Positions 1 to 8,203 are shown, counted from the stretch's first letter. The stretch: 64,000 bases of DNA from Flavimobilis sp052324925 (GCA_052324925.1 JBQPRE010000002.1); one strand, 5' to 3'. A program made the numbers and translations. The notes: generated from the letters alone by a model not told the origin.

Positions 1-1226
1 AGGGCGCGCCGCTCCAGGCTCACGTCACGAACCTCGACGCGTCGCCGTTCCTCGGGCGTCTCGCGCTCCTGCGCGTCTTCAACGGCACGATCCGCAAGGG
101 CCAGACCGTCGCGTGGGCACGCCACGACGGCACGCTCCAGAACGTCCGCATCACCGAGCTCCTCGAGACCAAGGCGCTCAGTCGAGTGCCCGCCGAGTCT
201 GCGGGCCCGGGCGACATCGTCGCGGTCGCCGGGATCGAGGACATCACGATCGGTGAGACCCTCACCGACCCGGACGACCCGCGTCCGCTTCCCCTCATCA
301 CGGTCGACGACCCCGCGATCTCGATGACGATCGGTATCAACACCTCGCCCCTCGCGGGCAAGGGCGGCAAGGGCCACAAGGTCACCGCACGCCAGGTGAA
401 GGACCGTCTCGACGCAGAGCTCATCGGTAACGTCTCGCTGCGCGTCCTGCCGACCGAGCGTCCCGACGCGTGGGAGGTCCAGGGCCGCGGCGAGCTCGCA
501 CTCGCGATCCTCGTCGAGCAGATGCGCCGCGAGGGCTTCGAGCTCACCGTGGGCAAGCCCCAGGTCGTGACGAAGAAGGTCGACGGCAAGGTCCACGAGC
601 CGATCGAGCGCATGACGATCGACGTGCCCGAGGAGTTCCTCGGCGCCGTCACCCAGCTCATGGCGCAGCGCAAGGGCCGCATGGAGAGCATGTCGAACCA
701 CGGCACCGGCTGGGTGCGCATGGAGTTCATGGTCCCCGCGCGTGGCCTCATCGGCTTCCGCACGCGCTTCCTCACGGAGACGCGCGGCACGGGCATCGCG
801 TCCTCGCTCGCCGAGGGCTACGAGCCGTGGGCCGGCCAGATCGAGACTCGCGTGACGGGCTCGCTCGTCGCCGACCGCTCGGGCAAGGTCACGCCCTACG
901 CGATGATCAACCTTCAGGAGCGTGGCTCGTTCTTCGTCGAGCCCACCTCCGAGGTGTACGAGGGCCAGGTCGTCGGCGAGAACTCGCGCAACGAGGACAT
1001 GGACGTCAACATCACCAAGGAGAAGAAGCTCACGAACATGCGTGCAGCTTCCTCGGACAACTTCGAGAACCTCGTCCCTCCGCGTCGTCTCACGCTCGAG
1101 GAGTCCCTCGAGTTCACGCAGGAGGACGAGTGCGTCGAGGTGACGCCCGAGATCGTGCGCATCCGCAAGGTGGTCCTCGACCAGACCGAGCGTGGCCGCG
1201 CCGCATCCCGCGCAAAGAAGTCCTGA
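1..1226 (+). CDS. typA: Translational GTPase TypA/BipA, 3' part only
   Basis: Ribosome-associated GTPase of the elongation-factor family, used in stress adaptation and ribosome assembly. The gene enters from the left edge; the first whole codon is at base 3 and 407 residues remain of a family length near 610-640, so the GTP-binding domain lies outside. What is visible is the domain-II beta barrel (LGRLALLRVFNGTIRKGQ), the EF-G-like domain with RGELALAILVEQMRREGFEL, and the TypA-specific C-terminal domain with ARGLIGFRTRFLTETRGTG and the KEKKLTNMRAA stretch. The tail ends in Arg/Lys-rich residues. In M. tuberculosis typA also sits shortly upstream of mshB. Identification is firm; only the truncation by the window edge limits it. 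Confidence 0.97.
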   Translation, partial: GAPLQAHVTNLDASPFLGRLALLRVFNGTIRKGQTVAWARHDGTLQNVRITELLETKALSRVPAESAGPGDIVAVAGIEDITIGETLTDPDDPRPLPLITVDDPAISMTIGINTSPLAGKGGKGHKVTARQVKDRLDAELIGNVSLRVLPTERPDAWEVQGRGELALAILVEQMRREGFELTVGKPQVVTKKVDGKVHEPIERMTIDVPEEFLGAVTQLMAQRKGRMESMSNHGTGWVRMEFMVPARGLIGFRTRFLTETRGTGIASSLAEGYEPWAGQIETRVTGSLVADRSGKVTPYAMINLQERGSFFVEPTSEVYEGQVVGENSRNEDMDVNITKEKKLTNMRAASSDNFENLVPPRRLTLEESLEFTQEDECVEVTPEIVRIRKVVLDQTERGRAASRAKKS

Positions 1227-1239
1227 TCCTCTGAACGAC

Positions 1240-2205
1240 GTGCGCCTCCTCGCGGTCCACGCTCACCCCGACGACGAGACCCTGGCAACAGGGCCTCTGC
1301 TCGCGGCGTGGGCGGGGCCGGGGGAGGCATTCGTCGTCACGTGCACACGCGGCGAGCGCGGCGAGGTCCTCGGACCCCGCGCGGCGCTCGAGGGCGACGG
1401 CCCCGCGCTTGCGGCCCATCGCACCGACGAGCTGAGAGCGGCGCTGGTCGCGCTCGGCGTCACTGGGCACACGTTCCTCGATGCCCTCGTTGCTCCGGGG
1501 GGTCGGCGGACGCTGCCCGCGCGCATCGTCGACTCGGGCATGCGGTGGGTCGACGCCCCCGGCGGCACCGCCGGCCCGGCCGACGACGCCGGCCCCGGGG
1601 CGTTGACGAGCGTCCCGCTCGACGACGCCGCGCACGCCCTCGCGGAGCACGTGCGCACGCTTTCGATCGACGTCGTCGTCACGTACGACGCGGGCGGCGG
1701 CTACGGCCACCCCGACCACGTCCGCACGCACGACATCACGGTGCGGGCGCTCGCGCTGCTGGCAGCGGCGGGCGGGCCCGTGCCCGTGCTGCTGTGCCCG
1801 ACGATCTCTCCCGCACGCGACGCAGAGGTGCGCGCGCACCTCACGGCGGCGCCGTGGATCGCGCGCGTACGCGCCGAGCACGAGCTCGCCGGACCGGCCG
1901 ACGGACGCCCGCCGGCCGTGGTCGCGGACCGCGAGCTTGCCGCGCTCGTCGACGTGGCGCCCGTCCGTGAGGCGGTCGTCGCTGCGCTGCGCGCGCACGC
2001 GACGCAGGTCATGGCAGTGACCCCCGCTCCCGAGGACGACCGCGTGGTCGCGGCGATCTTTGCGCTCTCGAACCGCGTCGTGCAGGGGCTCCCGCGGGTC
2101 GCGGCGTACGCGCTCGTCGGCGCTGACGGCGGCGAGCCCTCCCAGGCCGACCGCGACCGGTGGGCGGCGGTGCCGCTCGCCGGGACGATCCGACGGGTAG
2201 CGTGA
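1240..2205 (+). CDS. mshB: MshB-type LmbE/PIG-L N-acetylglucosaminyl deacetylase
   Basis: Zn-dependent deacetylase; MshB removes acetyl from GlcNAc-inositol in mycothiol synthesis. The sequence carries the family zinc motif HAHPDDE at the very N-terminus and the distal zinc histidine in GGGYGHPDHVRTHD, plus the GERGEVLG and DSGM segments of MshB. Position between typA and a small membrane protein matches the Rv1165-Rv1170-Rv1171 order, favouring MshB over the side-branch amidase Mca. The start is uncertain: GTG at 1240 puts the motif near the N-terminus as in relatives, while an in-frame GTG at 1192 would add 16 Pro/Ala-rich residues overlapping typA. No clear ribosome-binding site precedes either. 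The protein has about 321 residues; the family is near 300. Confidence 0.82.
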   Translation: MRLLAVHAHPDDETLATGPLLAAWAGPGEAFVVTCTRGERGEVLGPRAALEGDGPALAAHRTDELRAALVALGVTGHTFLDALVAPGGRRTLPARIVDSGMRWVDAPGGTAGPADDAGPGALTSVPLDDAAHALAEHVRTLSIDVVVTYDAGGGYGHPDHVRTHDITVRALALLAAAGGPVPVLLCPTISPARDAEVRAHLTAAPWIARVRAEHELAGPADGRPPAVVADRELAALVDVAPVREAVVAALRAHATQVMAVTPAPEDDRVVAAIFALSNRVVQGLPRVAAYALVGADGGEPSQADRDRWAAVPLAGTIRRVA

Positions 2206-2209
2206 CCGG

Positions 2210-2620
2210 ATGACGATGCAGCGGTTCCTCATGTACGTCGCGGCGATCGTCGTGGGCGCAGTGCTCGGCGTGCTGGGCACCTTCGGGCACAGGTCGGTCG
2301 CCCCGTGGGGGCTCGTCCTCGCGGTGCTCGCGTGCGTCGCGGCCGGCATCTGGGTGCGGGCAACCTTCACCCCCATGGCGGTCATCGCGTACCTCGTGGG
2401 CTGGACGGTCGCCGTGCAGATCCTCGCCGCGGGCGGACCGGGTGGCGACACGCAGGTCGTCGCCGACACGCTCGGCTACGTCTGGTCCTACGGGACTGCG
2501 CTGCTCGTCCTCGGCGTCCTCGGGCTGCCACGCACGTGGTTCGCCGACACCGAGGTTGCGCGCACGCGGCGCGACGATCGAGCGGTCGCGGCGTCGGACA
2601 ACGGCCGGAACGTACGATGA
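2210..2620 (+). CDS. Small four-helix membrane protein next to mshB
   Basis: 136 residues with four hydrophobic stretches (about 6-25, 31-48, 53-73 and 88-107) and a charged Arg/Asp-rich C-terminal tail, so an integral membrane protein with a cytoplasmic tail is likely. No catalytic motif is visible. It starts four bases after the mshB stop, and its TGA overlaps the ATG of a small downstream frame, so it is probably co-translated with its neighbours. The place corresponds to Rv1171-type membrane proteins (possibly the DUF6113 group; the family name is from memory). Function unknown. Confidence 0.75.
   Translation: MTMQRFLMYVAAIVVGAVLGVLGTFGHRSVAPWGLVLAVLACVAAGIWVRATFTPMAVIAYLVGWTVAVQILAAGGPGGDTQVVADTLGYVWSYGTALLVLGVLGLPRTWFADTEVARTRRDDRAVAASDNGRNVR
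2613..2618 (+). promoter_or_regulatory. Candidate -10 box for the VanW gene
   Basis: TACGAT fits the actinobacterial TAnnnT pattern and would start a transcript near 2625, about 60 bases before the VanW ATG. It overlaps the end of the preceding gene; no clear -35 is seen. Confidence 0.3.
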
Positions 2621-2691
2621 ACGGGCGCCTGCGGGCGCACCCGGGGGGAGCGGCAGTGCCGCTGCGAGAGCCAGAACGGATGGACGGATGA
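2617..2691 (+). CDS. Possible 24-residue coupling peptide upstream of the VanW gene
   Basis: A short frame fills the gap between the small membrane protein and the VanW gene. Its ATG overlaps the previous stop (ATGA at 2617-2620) and its TGA overlaps the VanW ATG (2688-2691). The peptide would be 24 residues, Arg/Pro/Gly-rich, with no recognisable domain. The double overlap is what suggests translational coupling; a chance frame in GC-rich DNA is the alternative. Confidence 0.3.
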   Translation: MNGRLRAHPGGAAVPLREPERMDG

Positions 2692-4478
2692 CGCAGGAGC
2701 GATCGAACGCGACGGGCCGCACGGGGTCGCCGCTCGACGGATTCGAGTCCGAGAAGCCCACGGGGCACAAGGGCCGGGGCCTCAAGGTGGCGATGTGGAG
2801 CGCGCTCGGTGTCGTCGTGCTCGCGGGCGCGTACGTGGCCGCCCAGGTGGCCACGGCCGACCAGATCCCGCGCGGGACGACCGTCGTGGGTGTCGAGATC
2901 GGCGGACTCAGCCGCACGGATGCGATCGCGACGATCGAGTCGTCGCTCGCAGAGCGCGCCACGCAGCCCCTCACGGTGACGGCAGGCCAGCTGTCCGCTG
3001 ACATCGACCCTGTCGAGGCAGGCCTCGGGCTTGACGCGCGGGCGACCGTCGCGGGGCTCACCGGATTCTCGTTGGCGCCGGGCGACCTCGTGCGTTCGCT
3101 CTTCGGAGGCGATGAGATCGCGCCGTCGGTCACGGTCGACGACGAGCTGCTCACCTCGGCGCTCGAGGATGCTGCGGGCAGCCTGCGCACCGAGCCGGTC
3201 GACGGCAAGGTCGCCTTCATCGACGGCCGTGTCGAGGTGCTTCCCGCGACGCCCGGTCTCGAGGTCGACGTGGCCCGCGCCCGCGACAAGGTCATCGGCG
3301 CCTTCCCCGCGACGACCGGGCCGGTCGACCTCCCGGTGAAGAAGGTCGAGCCGCAGATCACGCAGGCTGAGACCGACGCAGCAAAGCTCACGGGGACCAC
3401 CCTCGTCTCGGCCCCCGTCCGCGTCGAGGTAGCCGAGCAGAAGGCCGAGCTGCCGATCTCGGTCCTCGGCGCGGCCGCGACGTTCGTCGCCAAGGACGGC
3501 GCGCTCGCCCTCACTCTCGATGCCGAGACCATCGCCAAGGCGGTCCTTGACCGCACGAACGATCTCGAGGAGAAGGCGACCGCGGCGAAGTTCACGTTCA
3601 AGGACGGCAAGCCGAAGATCACGGGCGGCAAGACGGGCCTCGCGCTCGACCGCGACGCCCTCGCCGCGTCGGTTCTCACGGCGGCGACGACGCCCGGGAC
3701 ACGCACGGCCACGACCAAGCTCGTCGAGACGGAGTCGGACAGCTCGCGCGCCGCGCTCGAGAAGCTGGGTGTCAAAGAGGTCGTCTCGGAGTTCTCGACG
3801 TCGCTCGCCGGGTCCTACGCGGCGCGCAACGCGAACCTTGCGCTCGCTGCCAAGAAGATCACGGGCCAGCTCATCAAGCCGGACGCCGAGTGGTCGCTCA
3901 CCGAGGCGATCAGCCCCATCACGCTGGAGGGCGGTTACAAGAACGCCGGGATCGTCGACCGCGGTCGCCTCCAGGACGGCGTGGGCGGTGGCCTGTCACA
4001 GATGGCGACGACGACGTACAACGCCTTCTTCTTCTCCGGTGTCGAGATCCTCGAGCACCGCCCGCACAGCTACTACTTCTCGCGCTACCCCGAGGGCCGC
4101 GAGTCGACGATGTTCACGGGCTCGATCGACATGCGCGTGAAGAACGACACTCCCTACGGGATCCTCATGCAGGCGTCGGTGCGCGACGGCAAGGTCGTCG
4201 TCAAGCTGTGGTCGTCGCCGCACTTCACCGTGAAGTCGACGACCTCGCCCCGTCGTGAGGTCGTGCAGCCGCGCACGATCTACTCGACCGAGCAGGGCTG
4301 CATCGCCCAGGGCTCGGGCTCGCCCGGGTTCGCCGTCACGGTGACCCGCAAGGTGTCCCACGACGGCGAGCTCGTCAAGGATGAGTCGAGCGCCTGGCGG
4401 TACACGCCGCAGAACCGCTTTGTGTGTGGGCCCGACCCCGCCAAGGAGAAGGCGAAGAAGGCTCAGGACGACGACTGA
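2688..4478 (+). CDS. VanW family protein with peptidoglycan-binding-like repeats
   Basis: 596-residue membrane-anchored protein. Residues 1-30 are polar, 33-55 form one hydrophobic helix, and the rest should lie outside the membrane. Two alpha/beta segments resembling the putative peptidoglycan-binding domain found with VanW cover roughly residues 65-200 and 230-360. The VanW domain follows at about 375-510, with GGYKNAGIVDRGRLQDGVGG, the LSQMATTTYNAFFFSG stretch and a PHSYYFSRYPEGRE segment. VanW is named from a vancomycin-resistance cluster but its biochemical role is not established; a cell-wall role is inference. ATG 2688 is chosen because it precedes the membrane helix and is coupled to the upstream frame. 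A Lys-rich, acidic C-terminus ends the protein. Confidence 0.88.
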   Translation: MTQERSNATGRTGSPLDGFESEKPTGHKGRGLKVAMWSALGVVVLAGAYVAAQVATADQIPRGTTVVGVEIGGLSRTDAIATIESSLAERATQPLTVTAGQLSADIDPVEAGLGLDARATVAGLTGFSLAPGDLVRSLFGGDEIAPSVTVDDELLTSALEDAAGSLRTEPVDGKVAFIDGRVEVLPATPGLEVDVARARDKVIGAFPATTGPVDLPVKKVEPQITQAETDAAKLTGTTLVSAPVRVEVAEQKAELPISVLGAAATFVAKDGALALTLDAETIAKAVLDRTNDLEEKATAAKFTFKDGKPKITGGKTGLALDRDALAASVLTAATTPGTRTATTKLVETESDSSRAALEKLGVKEVVSEFSTSLAGSYAARNANLALAAKKITGQLIKPDAEWSLTEAISPITLEGGYKNAGIVDRGRLQDGVGGGLSQMATTTYNAFFFSGVEILEHRPHSYYFSRYPEGRESTMFTGSIDMRVKNDTPYGILMQASVRDGKVVVKLWSSPHFTVKSTTSPRREVVQPRTIYSTEQGCIAQGSGSPGFAVTVTRKVSHDGELVKDESSAWRYTPQNRFVCGPDPAKEKAKKAQDDD

Positions 4479-4509
4479 GACGACGAGCGCCCGCGGTGCG
4501 GACGCTCGG

Positions 4510-4515
4510 TAGGAT
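4510..4515 (+). promoter_or_regulatory. -10 box upstream of the PheA-like gene
   Basis: TAGGAT lies about 50 bases before the ATG at 4564, with a GGGAGGG ribosome-binding stretch between them. It suggests the aromatic group starts its own transcript just after the VanW gene. Confidence 0.4.
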
Positions 4516-4563
4516 CGCGGCGCGGCCTGTTCCGGTCGCACGGCACCGGGAGGGACGGCAGCG

Positions 4564-5433
4564 ATGCTCGGCAGGAGCGAACGGGAGTCGGGCGCGCACG
4601 CCCTTGCGGCGGCACGGCAGGGCGGCTGGGACTCGCACGAGAACCTCGACGAGCCCACAGATCTGCTCGACCTCGGGTCGATGTCGGCGGCCCTCGCGAC
4701 CGTCTCGCGGATCGACGGCTTGCGCGGCGTCATGCACGTCGGGCACCCCGCAGCACCCGACCACGACCTCGAGCGCTCGCTGCTCGCGAGCGCCGCACCG
4801 CTGCGCGTCACGGCCGTCGAGGCCGTGGCCTCGCGCTGGGTGTGGGTGGCTCGTGGGACTGAGCTCGACGGGCACGTCGTGGTCGACGAGGCGGGCATGC
4901 GCGACTGCCGTCACCAGCTGCGGACTCTCGGCGCCAACCCGCACCTCGTTCCCGCGCGCACCTCGCTCGCTGCGCGTATCGCGCTCGCGGGCGAGCACGG
5001 GTCGCTCGTCGTCGAGCGCGACCACGTGCCCGACGGCTTCTCGGAGGTCCCGGGCTCGGCGGTCCTCCGTGACCACGCCCCGCTCTGGTACGGCCTCGTC
5101 GAGCCCGTCGCGGAGCCCGCAGACTTCGATGAGCCTGCTCAGGTGTGGCTCGCGTTCGGGCCGCGCGACGACCACCGCGGCTCCCTCCAGCTGACGCTCG
5201 GCCTCGTGGCCGCGGCGGGGATCGACCTGCAGCACCTGCGTTCGCAGCCCTCGGCCGACGGCCCTCACGTCTTCTTTGCGTCGTTCACCGTTCCGACGTC
5301 CGCCCCGCTGCGCGCGCTCAAGGCACAGCTGAGCGAGCAGGGCGTCACCCACCGCGTCCTCGGCGTCATGAGGGGTGCAGCCTTCGTCCCCGGCCCGGCC
5401 GCGGTCACGCCGGTCTGGGCGGCAAGGAGCTGA
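4564..5433 (+). CDS. Unknown protein resembling a degenerate prephenate dehydratase with ACT-like end
   Basis: 289 residues, directly upstream of pheA (5 bases apart) and probably in one operon with pheA-tyrA. Residues about 200-275 look like an ACT domain: a DDHRGSLQLTLGLVAAAGID stretch, then an SQPSADGPHVFFASF strand and a final VLGVM, the same order as the ACT domain of PheA. The region before it (about 65-185) has the spacing of the dehydratase fold but lacks the Thr-Arg-Phe catalytic signature; the matching place reads LWYGLVEP. Hence it may be a regulatory partner or decayed duplicate of PheA. That is inference from eye alignment; no activity is assigned. ATG 4564 follows GGGAGGG. Confidence 0.6.
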   Translation: MLGRSERESGAHALAAARQGGWDSHENLDEPTDLLDLGSMSAALATVSRIDGLRGVMHVGHPAAPDHDLERSLLASAAPLRVTAVEAVASRWVWVARGTELDGHVVVDEAGMRDCRHQLRTLGANPHLVPARTSLAARIALAGEHGSLVVERDHVPDGFSEVPGSAVLRDHAPLWYGLVEPVAEPADFDEPAQVWLAFGPRDDHRGSLQLTLGLVAAAGIDLQHLRSQPSADGPHVFFASFTVPTSAPLRALKAQLSEQGVTHRVLGVMRGAAFVPGPAAVTPVWAARS

Positions 5434-5438
5434 GCCCC

Positions 5439-6359
5439 ATGGCGACGCTCTCCTACCTCGGCCCTGAGGGGACCTTCACGCACGCGGCGGCGCTCGCGCT
5501 CGCTGGGCGCGGGACTCCCGTGCCGCGCCCGCTCGTCACGGACGTGTACGAGGACGTCGCGGCGGGGCGCGCCGACGCGGGTGTCGTCGCGATCGAGAGC
5601 TCGGTCGAGGGCTACGTCGTGCCGTCACTCGATGCGATCGTCGCTGCGCGTGACGTGGTCGCGGTCGACGAGGTGACGGTCGACGTCGCCTTCGATGCGT
5701 TCACGCATCCGCAGGCGGTGACCGCGACCGAGGTGGTGGCGCACCCTCACGGGCTTGCGCAGTGCTCGGAGTGGATCGCTGCGCGCGGCCTTGCTGCCGT
5801 GCCCGCGTCGTCGAACGCCGCCGCGTGCCGGGACGTGGCACCGCACCAGGTCGCGCTCGGCCCGGCCCAGTGCGGGGAGCTGTACGGCTTGCGTCTCGTC
5901 GAGCGTGGCGTGCAGGACTTCGCGGGAGCGCGCACGCGCTTCTTCCTCGTGATCCCACGTGACGCGGCGCGGGCGGAGCTCGCTGCTCGGCGTGAGGAGT
6001 CGCGGGCGTGGCGCACGATGCTCGCGATCACGCCGCACGAGATCGGGCCGGGCGTCCTGGCTCGCATCACCGCGGCCTTCGGCGAGCGTGGTGTCAACAT
6101 GTCCTCGCTCATCACGCGCCCGCTCAAGGCGCAGGAGGGCACGTACGTGTTCGTCGTGACGCTCGACGGCGCGCCCTGGGAGCCGCACGTGCGCGCTCTC
6201 GTCCGCCAGCTGCTCGCCGCGGGCGACTCGCTCAAGACCCTCGGCGTCTTTCCCGCGAGCACGGGCCGCGACGCAGGCTTTGACACGTCGCGGGTTCCCG
6301 CAGGCTCGGTGCGTGCGGGCGCCGACGACGCGACGACGGCTCGGGAGCTCCTGTGGTAG
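5439..6359 (+). CDS. pheA: Prephenate dehydratase
   Basis: Cytoplasmic enzyme converting prephenate to phenylpyruvate in phenylalanine synthesis. 306 residues, as expected for stand-alone actinobacterial PheA. It opens with the family start ATLSYLGPEGTFTHAAA, has the ESSVEGYV loop, and carries the catalytic TRFF motif in GARTRFFLVIPRD. The C-terminal ACT domain (about 200-275) contains ERGVNMSSLITRP, close to the ESRP effector motif, so feedback control by phenylalanine is likely. ATG 5439 is chosen because it gives this standard N-terminus; AAGGAG lies 9-14 bases upstream. tyrA overlaps its stop. Confidence 0.95.
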   Translation: MATLSYLGPEGTFTHAAALALAGRGTPVPRPLVTDVYEDVAAGRADAGVVAIESSVEGYVVPSLDAIVAARDVVAVDEVTVDVAFDAFTHPQAVTATEVVAHPHGLAQCSEWIAARGLAAVPASSNAAACRDVAPHQVALGPAQCGELYGLRLVERGVQDFAGARTRFFLVIPRDAARAELAARREESRAWRTMLAITPHEIGPGVLARITAAFGERGVNMSSLITRPLKAQEGTYVFVVTLDGAPWEPHVRALVRQLLAAGDSLKTLGVFPASTGRDAGFDTSRVPAGSVRAGADDATTARELLW

Positions 6360-7369
6360 CCGGTTCCGCCGCCTCCGGGAGCGCGGGGTCGTTCACGCGT
6401 CGCGTCGGCATCGTCTCGCTCGGGCTCATCGGCGGGTCCGTGGCCCGCAAGCTCGTCGGGCACGGGGTTGAGGTGCGCGCGTGGAACCCGTCCGCGCCTG
6501 CGCTCGAGGCCGCCGCTGCGGACGGCGTGATCCCTGCGGGATCGATCGCTCAGCTGTGCGCGACCGAGCCCGACGTCCTCGTGCTCGCCTCACCGTTGCG
6601 AGCGATGACCGACGTCACCCGTGAGGTGGCCGCGCACGTGCGAGGCGAGACCATCGTCATGGACGCGGGCTCCGTCAAGGGCGCGGTCGCCCGCGTCGTG
6701 CGCGAGGCGGGACTCGCCTCACGCTTCGTCGGCGCGCACCCCATGGCGGGCACGGAGCAGGCGGGCTATGCCGCGTCTGACCCGGCGTTGCTCGACGGCG
6801 CCCGGTGGGCGCTCACGGTCGAGGACGACACACGGCTCGAGGCGTTCCTCCGTGCTGCCGCGCTCGTCACGGGTCCGCTGGGCGGGGTCGCGCGCGTGAC
6901 GACGCCGGACGTCCACGACGCGGCCGTCGCGCTCGTCAGCCACGTCCCGCACGTGGTCGCGAGCGAGCTGCTGCGGCTCGTGGGTGACTCGGACGTCACA
7001 GATCTGGCCCTCGCCCTTGCGGCCGGATCGTTCCGCGACGGTACGCGCGTCGCTGGTACGCACCCGCGTCGGACCGAGGCGATGGTGACCGAGAACGCGG
7101 CGGCGGTCGCTCCGGCGCTGCGCCGCGCCGCGGCGGACCTCGCAGCCCTCGCCGACGCGCTCGACGCCGGCGAGCCGGTCGCCGCGTTCTTCGACGCTGC
7201 GGCTGCGGTGCGCGCGGGTTCCAGCGTCGCGACCCCGGAGGATCCGCGCACGACGCTCACGCTCTCGCCCGCGACGTGGCGGCCGGCTCTGCTCGGACGT
7301 CCGAGGGGGCTCGTCGTCGGTGCGGACGAGTCCGCCCGGGCGATCACGCTCGCCCTCCCTCCGCGCTGA
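6353..7369 (+). CDS. tyrA: Prephenate dehydrogenase
   Basis: NAD(P)-dependent oxidative decarboxylation of prephenate to 4-hydroxyphenylpyruvate for tyrosine. The Rossmann motif VGIVSLGLIGGSVAR is at about residues 18-32, followed by DVLVLASPL and the catalytic-region stretch GAHPMAGTEQAGY with its conserved histidine. The C-terminal half is the helical dimerisation domain (DAAVALVSHVPHVVASELL). 338 residues, no ACT domain. GTG 6353 overlaps the pheA stop by seven bases, so the two are translationally coupled. The last 50 residues are not conserved by eye. Confidence 0.94.
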   Translation: MVAGSAASGSAGSFTRRVGIVSLGLIGGSVARKLVGHGVEVRAWNPSAPALEAAAADGVIPAGSIAQLCATEPDVLVLASPLRAMTDVTREVAAHVRGETIVMDAGSVKGAVARVVREAGLASRFVGAHPMAGTEQAGYAASDPALLDGARWALTVEDDTRLEAFLRAAALVTGPLGGVARVTTPDVHDAAVALVSHVPHVVASELLRLVGDSDVTDLALALAAGSFRDGTRVAGTHPRRTEAMVTENAAAVAPALRRAAADLAALADALDAGEPVAAFFDAAAAVRAGSSVATPEDPRTTLTLSPATWRPALLGRPRGLVVGADESARAITLALPPR

Positions 7370-7465
7370 GCGCTGCGGCACCGGCGGAGCCCGTCTCGGC
7401 GCAACCGCGTGGGCGCGTCCGCGTCGGTGCAGCCGCCCCGGCGCGAGCGTCCCGGGGCAATCTTC

Positions 7466-7705
7466 TCAGCGCGGCCGACGGCGTGCGGGAGGCGGCGGAA
7501 CGGGCTTACCGATCGCGATCTCGCTGCCCGGAACGGCGATCTCGTCGCCCGTGCGCGTGCGCAGCACGAGCCCGGTCTCGTTGCTGTGAACAATCTCGCC
7601 GAGGATGTCGGTGTAGCGGTGGGACTCTCCGGTGAGCGTGCGCCGCACCATGACGCGGGTGCCGACGGTCCAGGAGCGCCAAGGGGGAAGGTCTGCTGAG
7701 GTCAC
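7466..7705 (-). CDS. Stand-alone SH3-like domain of Rv0428c-type acetyltransferases
   Basis: 79 residues. The sequence (WTVGTRVMVRRTL, GEIVHSNETGLVLRT, EIAVPGSEIAIGKPVPP) matches, by recall, the N-terminal SH3-like barrel of GNAT acetyltransferases of the Rv0428c/cg3035 type, where GKPVPP is followed by the acetyltransferase domain. Here the protein stops after a PPPPARRRPR tail, so the catalytic domain is absent. In other actinobacteria the full gene often stands beside the ferredoxin gene, as here. It could be a domain remnant that is still expressed or an independent small binding protein. The GTG start has a -10-like hexamer 6 bases upstream (leaderless pattern). Confidence 0.65.
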   Translation of the reverse strand: MTSADLPPWRSWTVGTRVMVRRTLTGESHRYTDILGEIVHSNETGLVLRTRTGDEIAVPGSEIAIGKPVPPPPARRRPR

Positions 7706-7711
7706 GGCCCG

Positions 7712-7717
7712 AGTCTA
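7712..7717 (-). promoter_or_regulatory. Leaderless-type -10 box of the SH3-like gene
   Basis: On the minus strand TAGACT ends 6 bases before the GTG at 7705, which would place the RNA start at the start codon. Confidence 0.55.
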
Positions 7718-7775
7718 GGACGACCACCACGCGGGACACTCGGCCAGAACTGCTCGGTGAAGGCTCTCGGCGGGG

Positions 7776-7781
7776 GATACT
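7776..7781 (+). promoter_or_regulatory. Candidate -10 box of fdxA
   Basis: GATACT lies 28 bases before the fdxA GTG and is followed by an AAGGAGG ribosome-binding site at 7796-7802, spaced 7 bases from the start. This makes fdxA a leadered transcript, unlike many neighbours. Confidence 0.4.
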
Positions 7782-7809
7782 GGAGCCTGAACTTCAAGGA
7801 GGTCGGACC

Positions 7810-8130
7810 GTGACGTATGTGATCGCGCAGCCCTGCGTTGACGTCAAGGACAAGGCGTGCGTCGAGGAGTGTCCCGTCGACTGCATCTACGAGGGCAACC
7901 GCTCGCTCTATATCCACCCGGACGAGTGTGTTGACTGCGGTGCGTGCGAGCCTGTCTGCCCCGTCGAAGCCATCTACTACGAGGACGACGTCCCGGAGGA
8001 GTGGAGCGACTACTACGACGCGAACGTGCACTTCTTCGACACGCTCGGCTCGCCGGGCGGTGCCGCAAAGATGGGTCTCATCGACATGGATCACCCGCTC
8101 ATCGCTGCACTTCCGCCGCAGGGGGAGTGA
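7810..8130 (+). CDS. fdxA: 7Fe-8S ferredoxin
   Basis: Small electron carrier of 106 residues. N-terminal cysteines in CVDVKDKACVEECPVDC give the [3Fe-4S]/[4Fe-4S] pattern of 7Fe ferredoxins, and CVDCGACEPVCPVEA supplies the second cluster. The acidic C-terminus (YYEDDVPEEW, YYDANVHFF) is typical of actinobacterial FdxA/FdxC. GTG 7810 is supported by AAGGAGG. In M. tuberculosis the fdxC gene is directly followed by dapC; here the sulfate-reduction genes lie between, and this ferredoxin could plausibly serve the ferredoxin-type sulfite reductase, though the sequence does not show that. Confidence 0.95.
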   Translation: MTYVIAQPCVDVKDKACVEECPVDCIYEGNRSLYIHPDECVDCGACEPVCPVEAIYYEDDVPEEWSDYYDANVHFFDTLGSPGGAAKMGLIDMDHPLIAALPPQGE

Positions 8131-8136
8131 GACGCC

Positions 8137-8157
8137 GCCCGTCGTTCGACGACGGGC
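8137..8157 (+). terminator. Hairpin after fdxA
   Basis: A perfect 9-bp stem (8137-8145 with 8149-8157, 3-base loop) starts 6 bases after the fdxA stop. No U-tract follows. Confidence 0.55.
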
Positions 8158-8167
8158 ACCAGGACGA

Positions 8168-8203
8168 CGAGAGCCGGGCAGTCATCTGACTGCCCGGCTC
8201 TCG
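8168..8203. terminator. Shared hairpin between convergent fdxA and cysG
   Basis: A perfect 17-bp stem, 8168-8184 with 8187-8203, lies 25 bases from the cysG stop. Symmetric, so it can end both converging transcripts. Confidence 0.75.
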
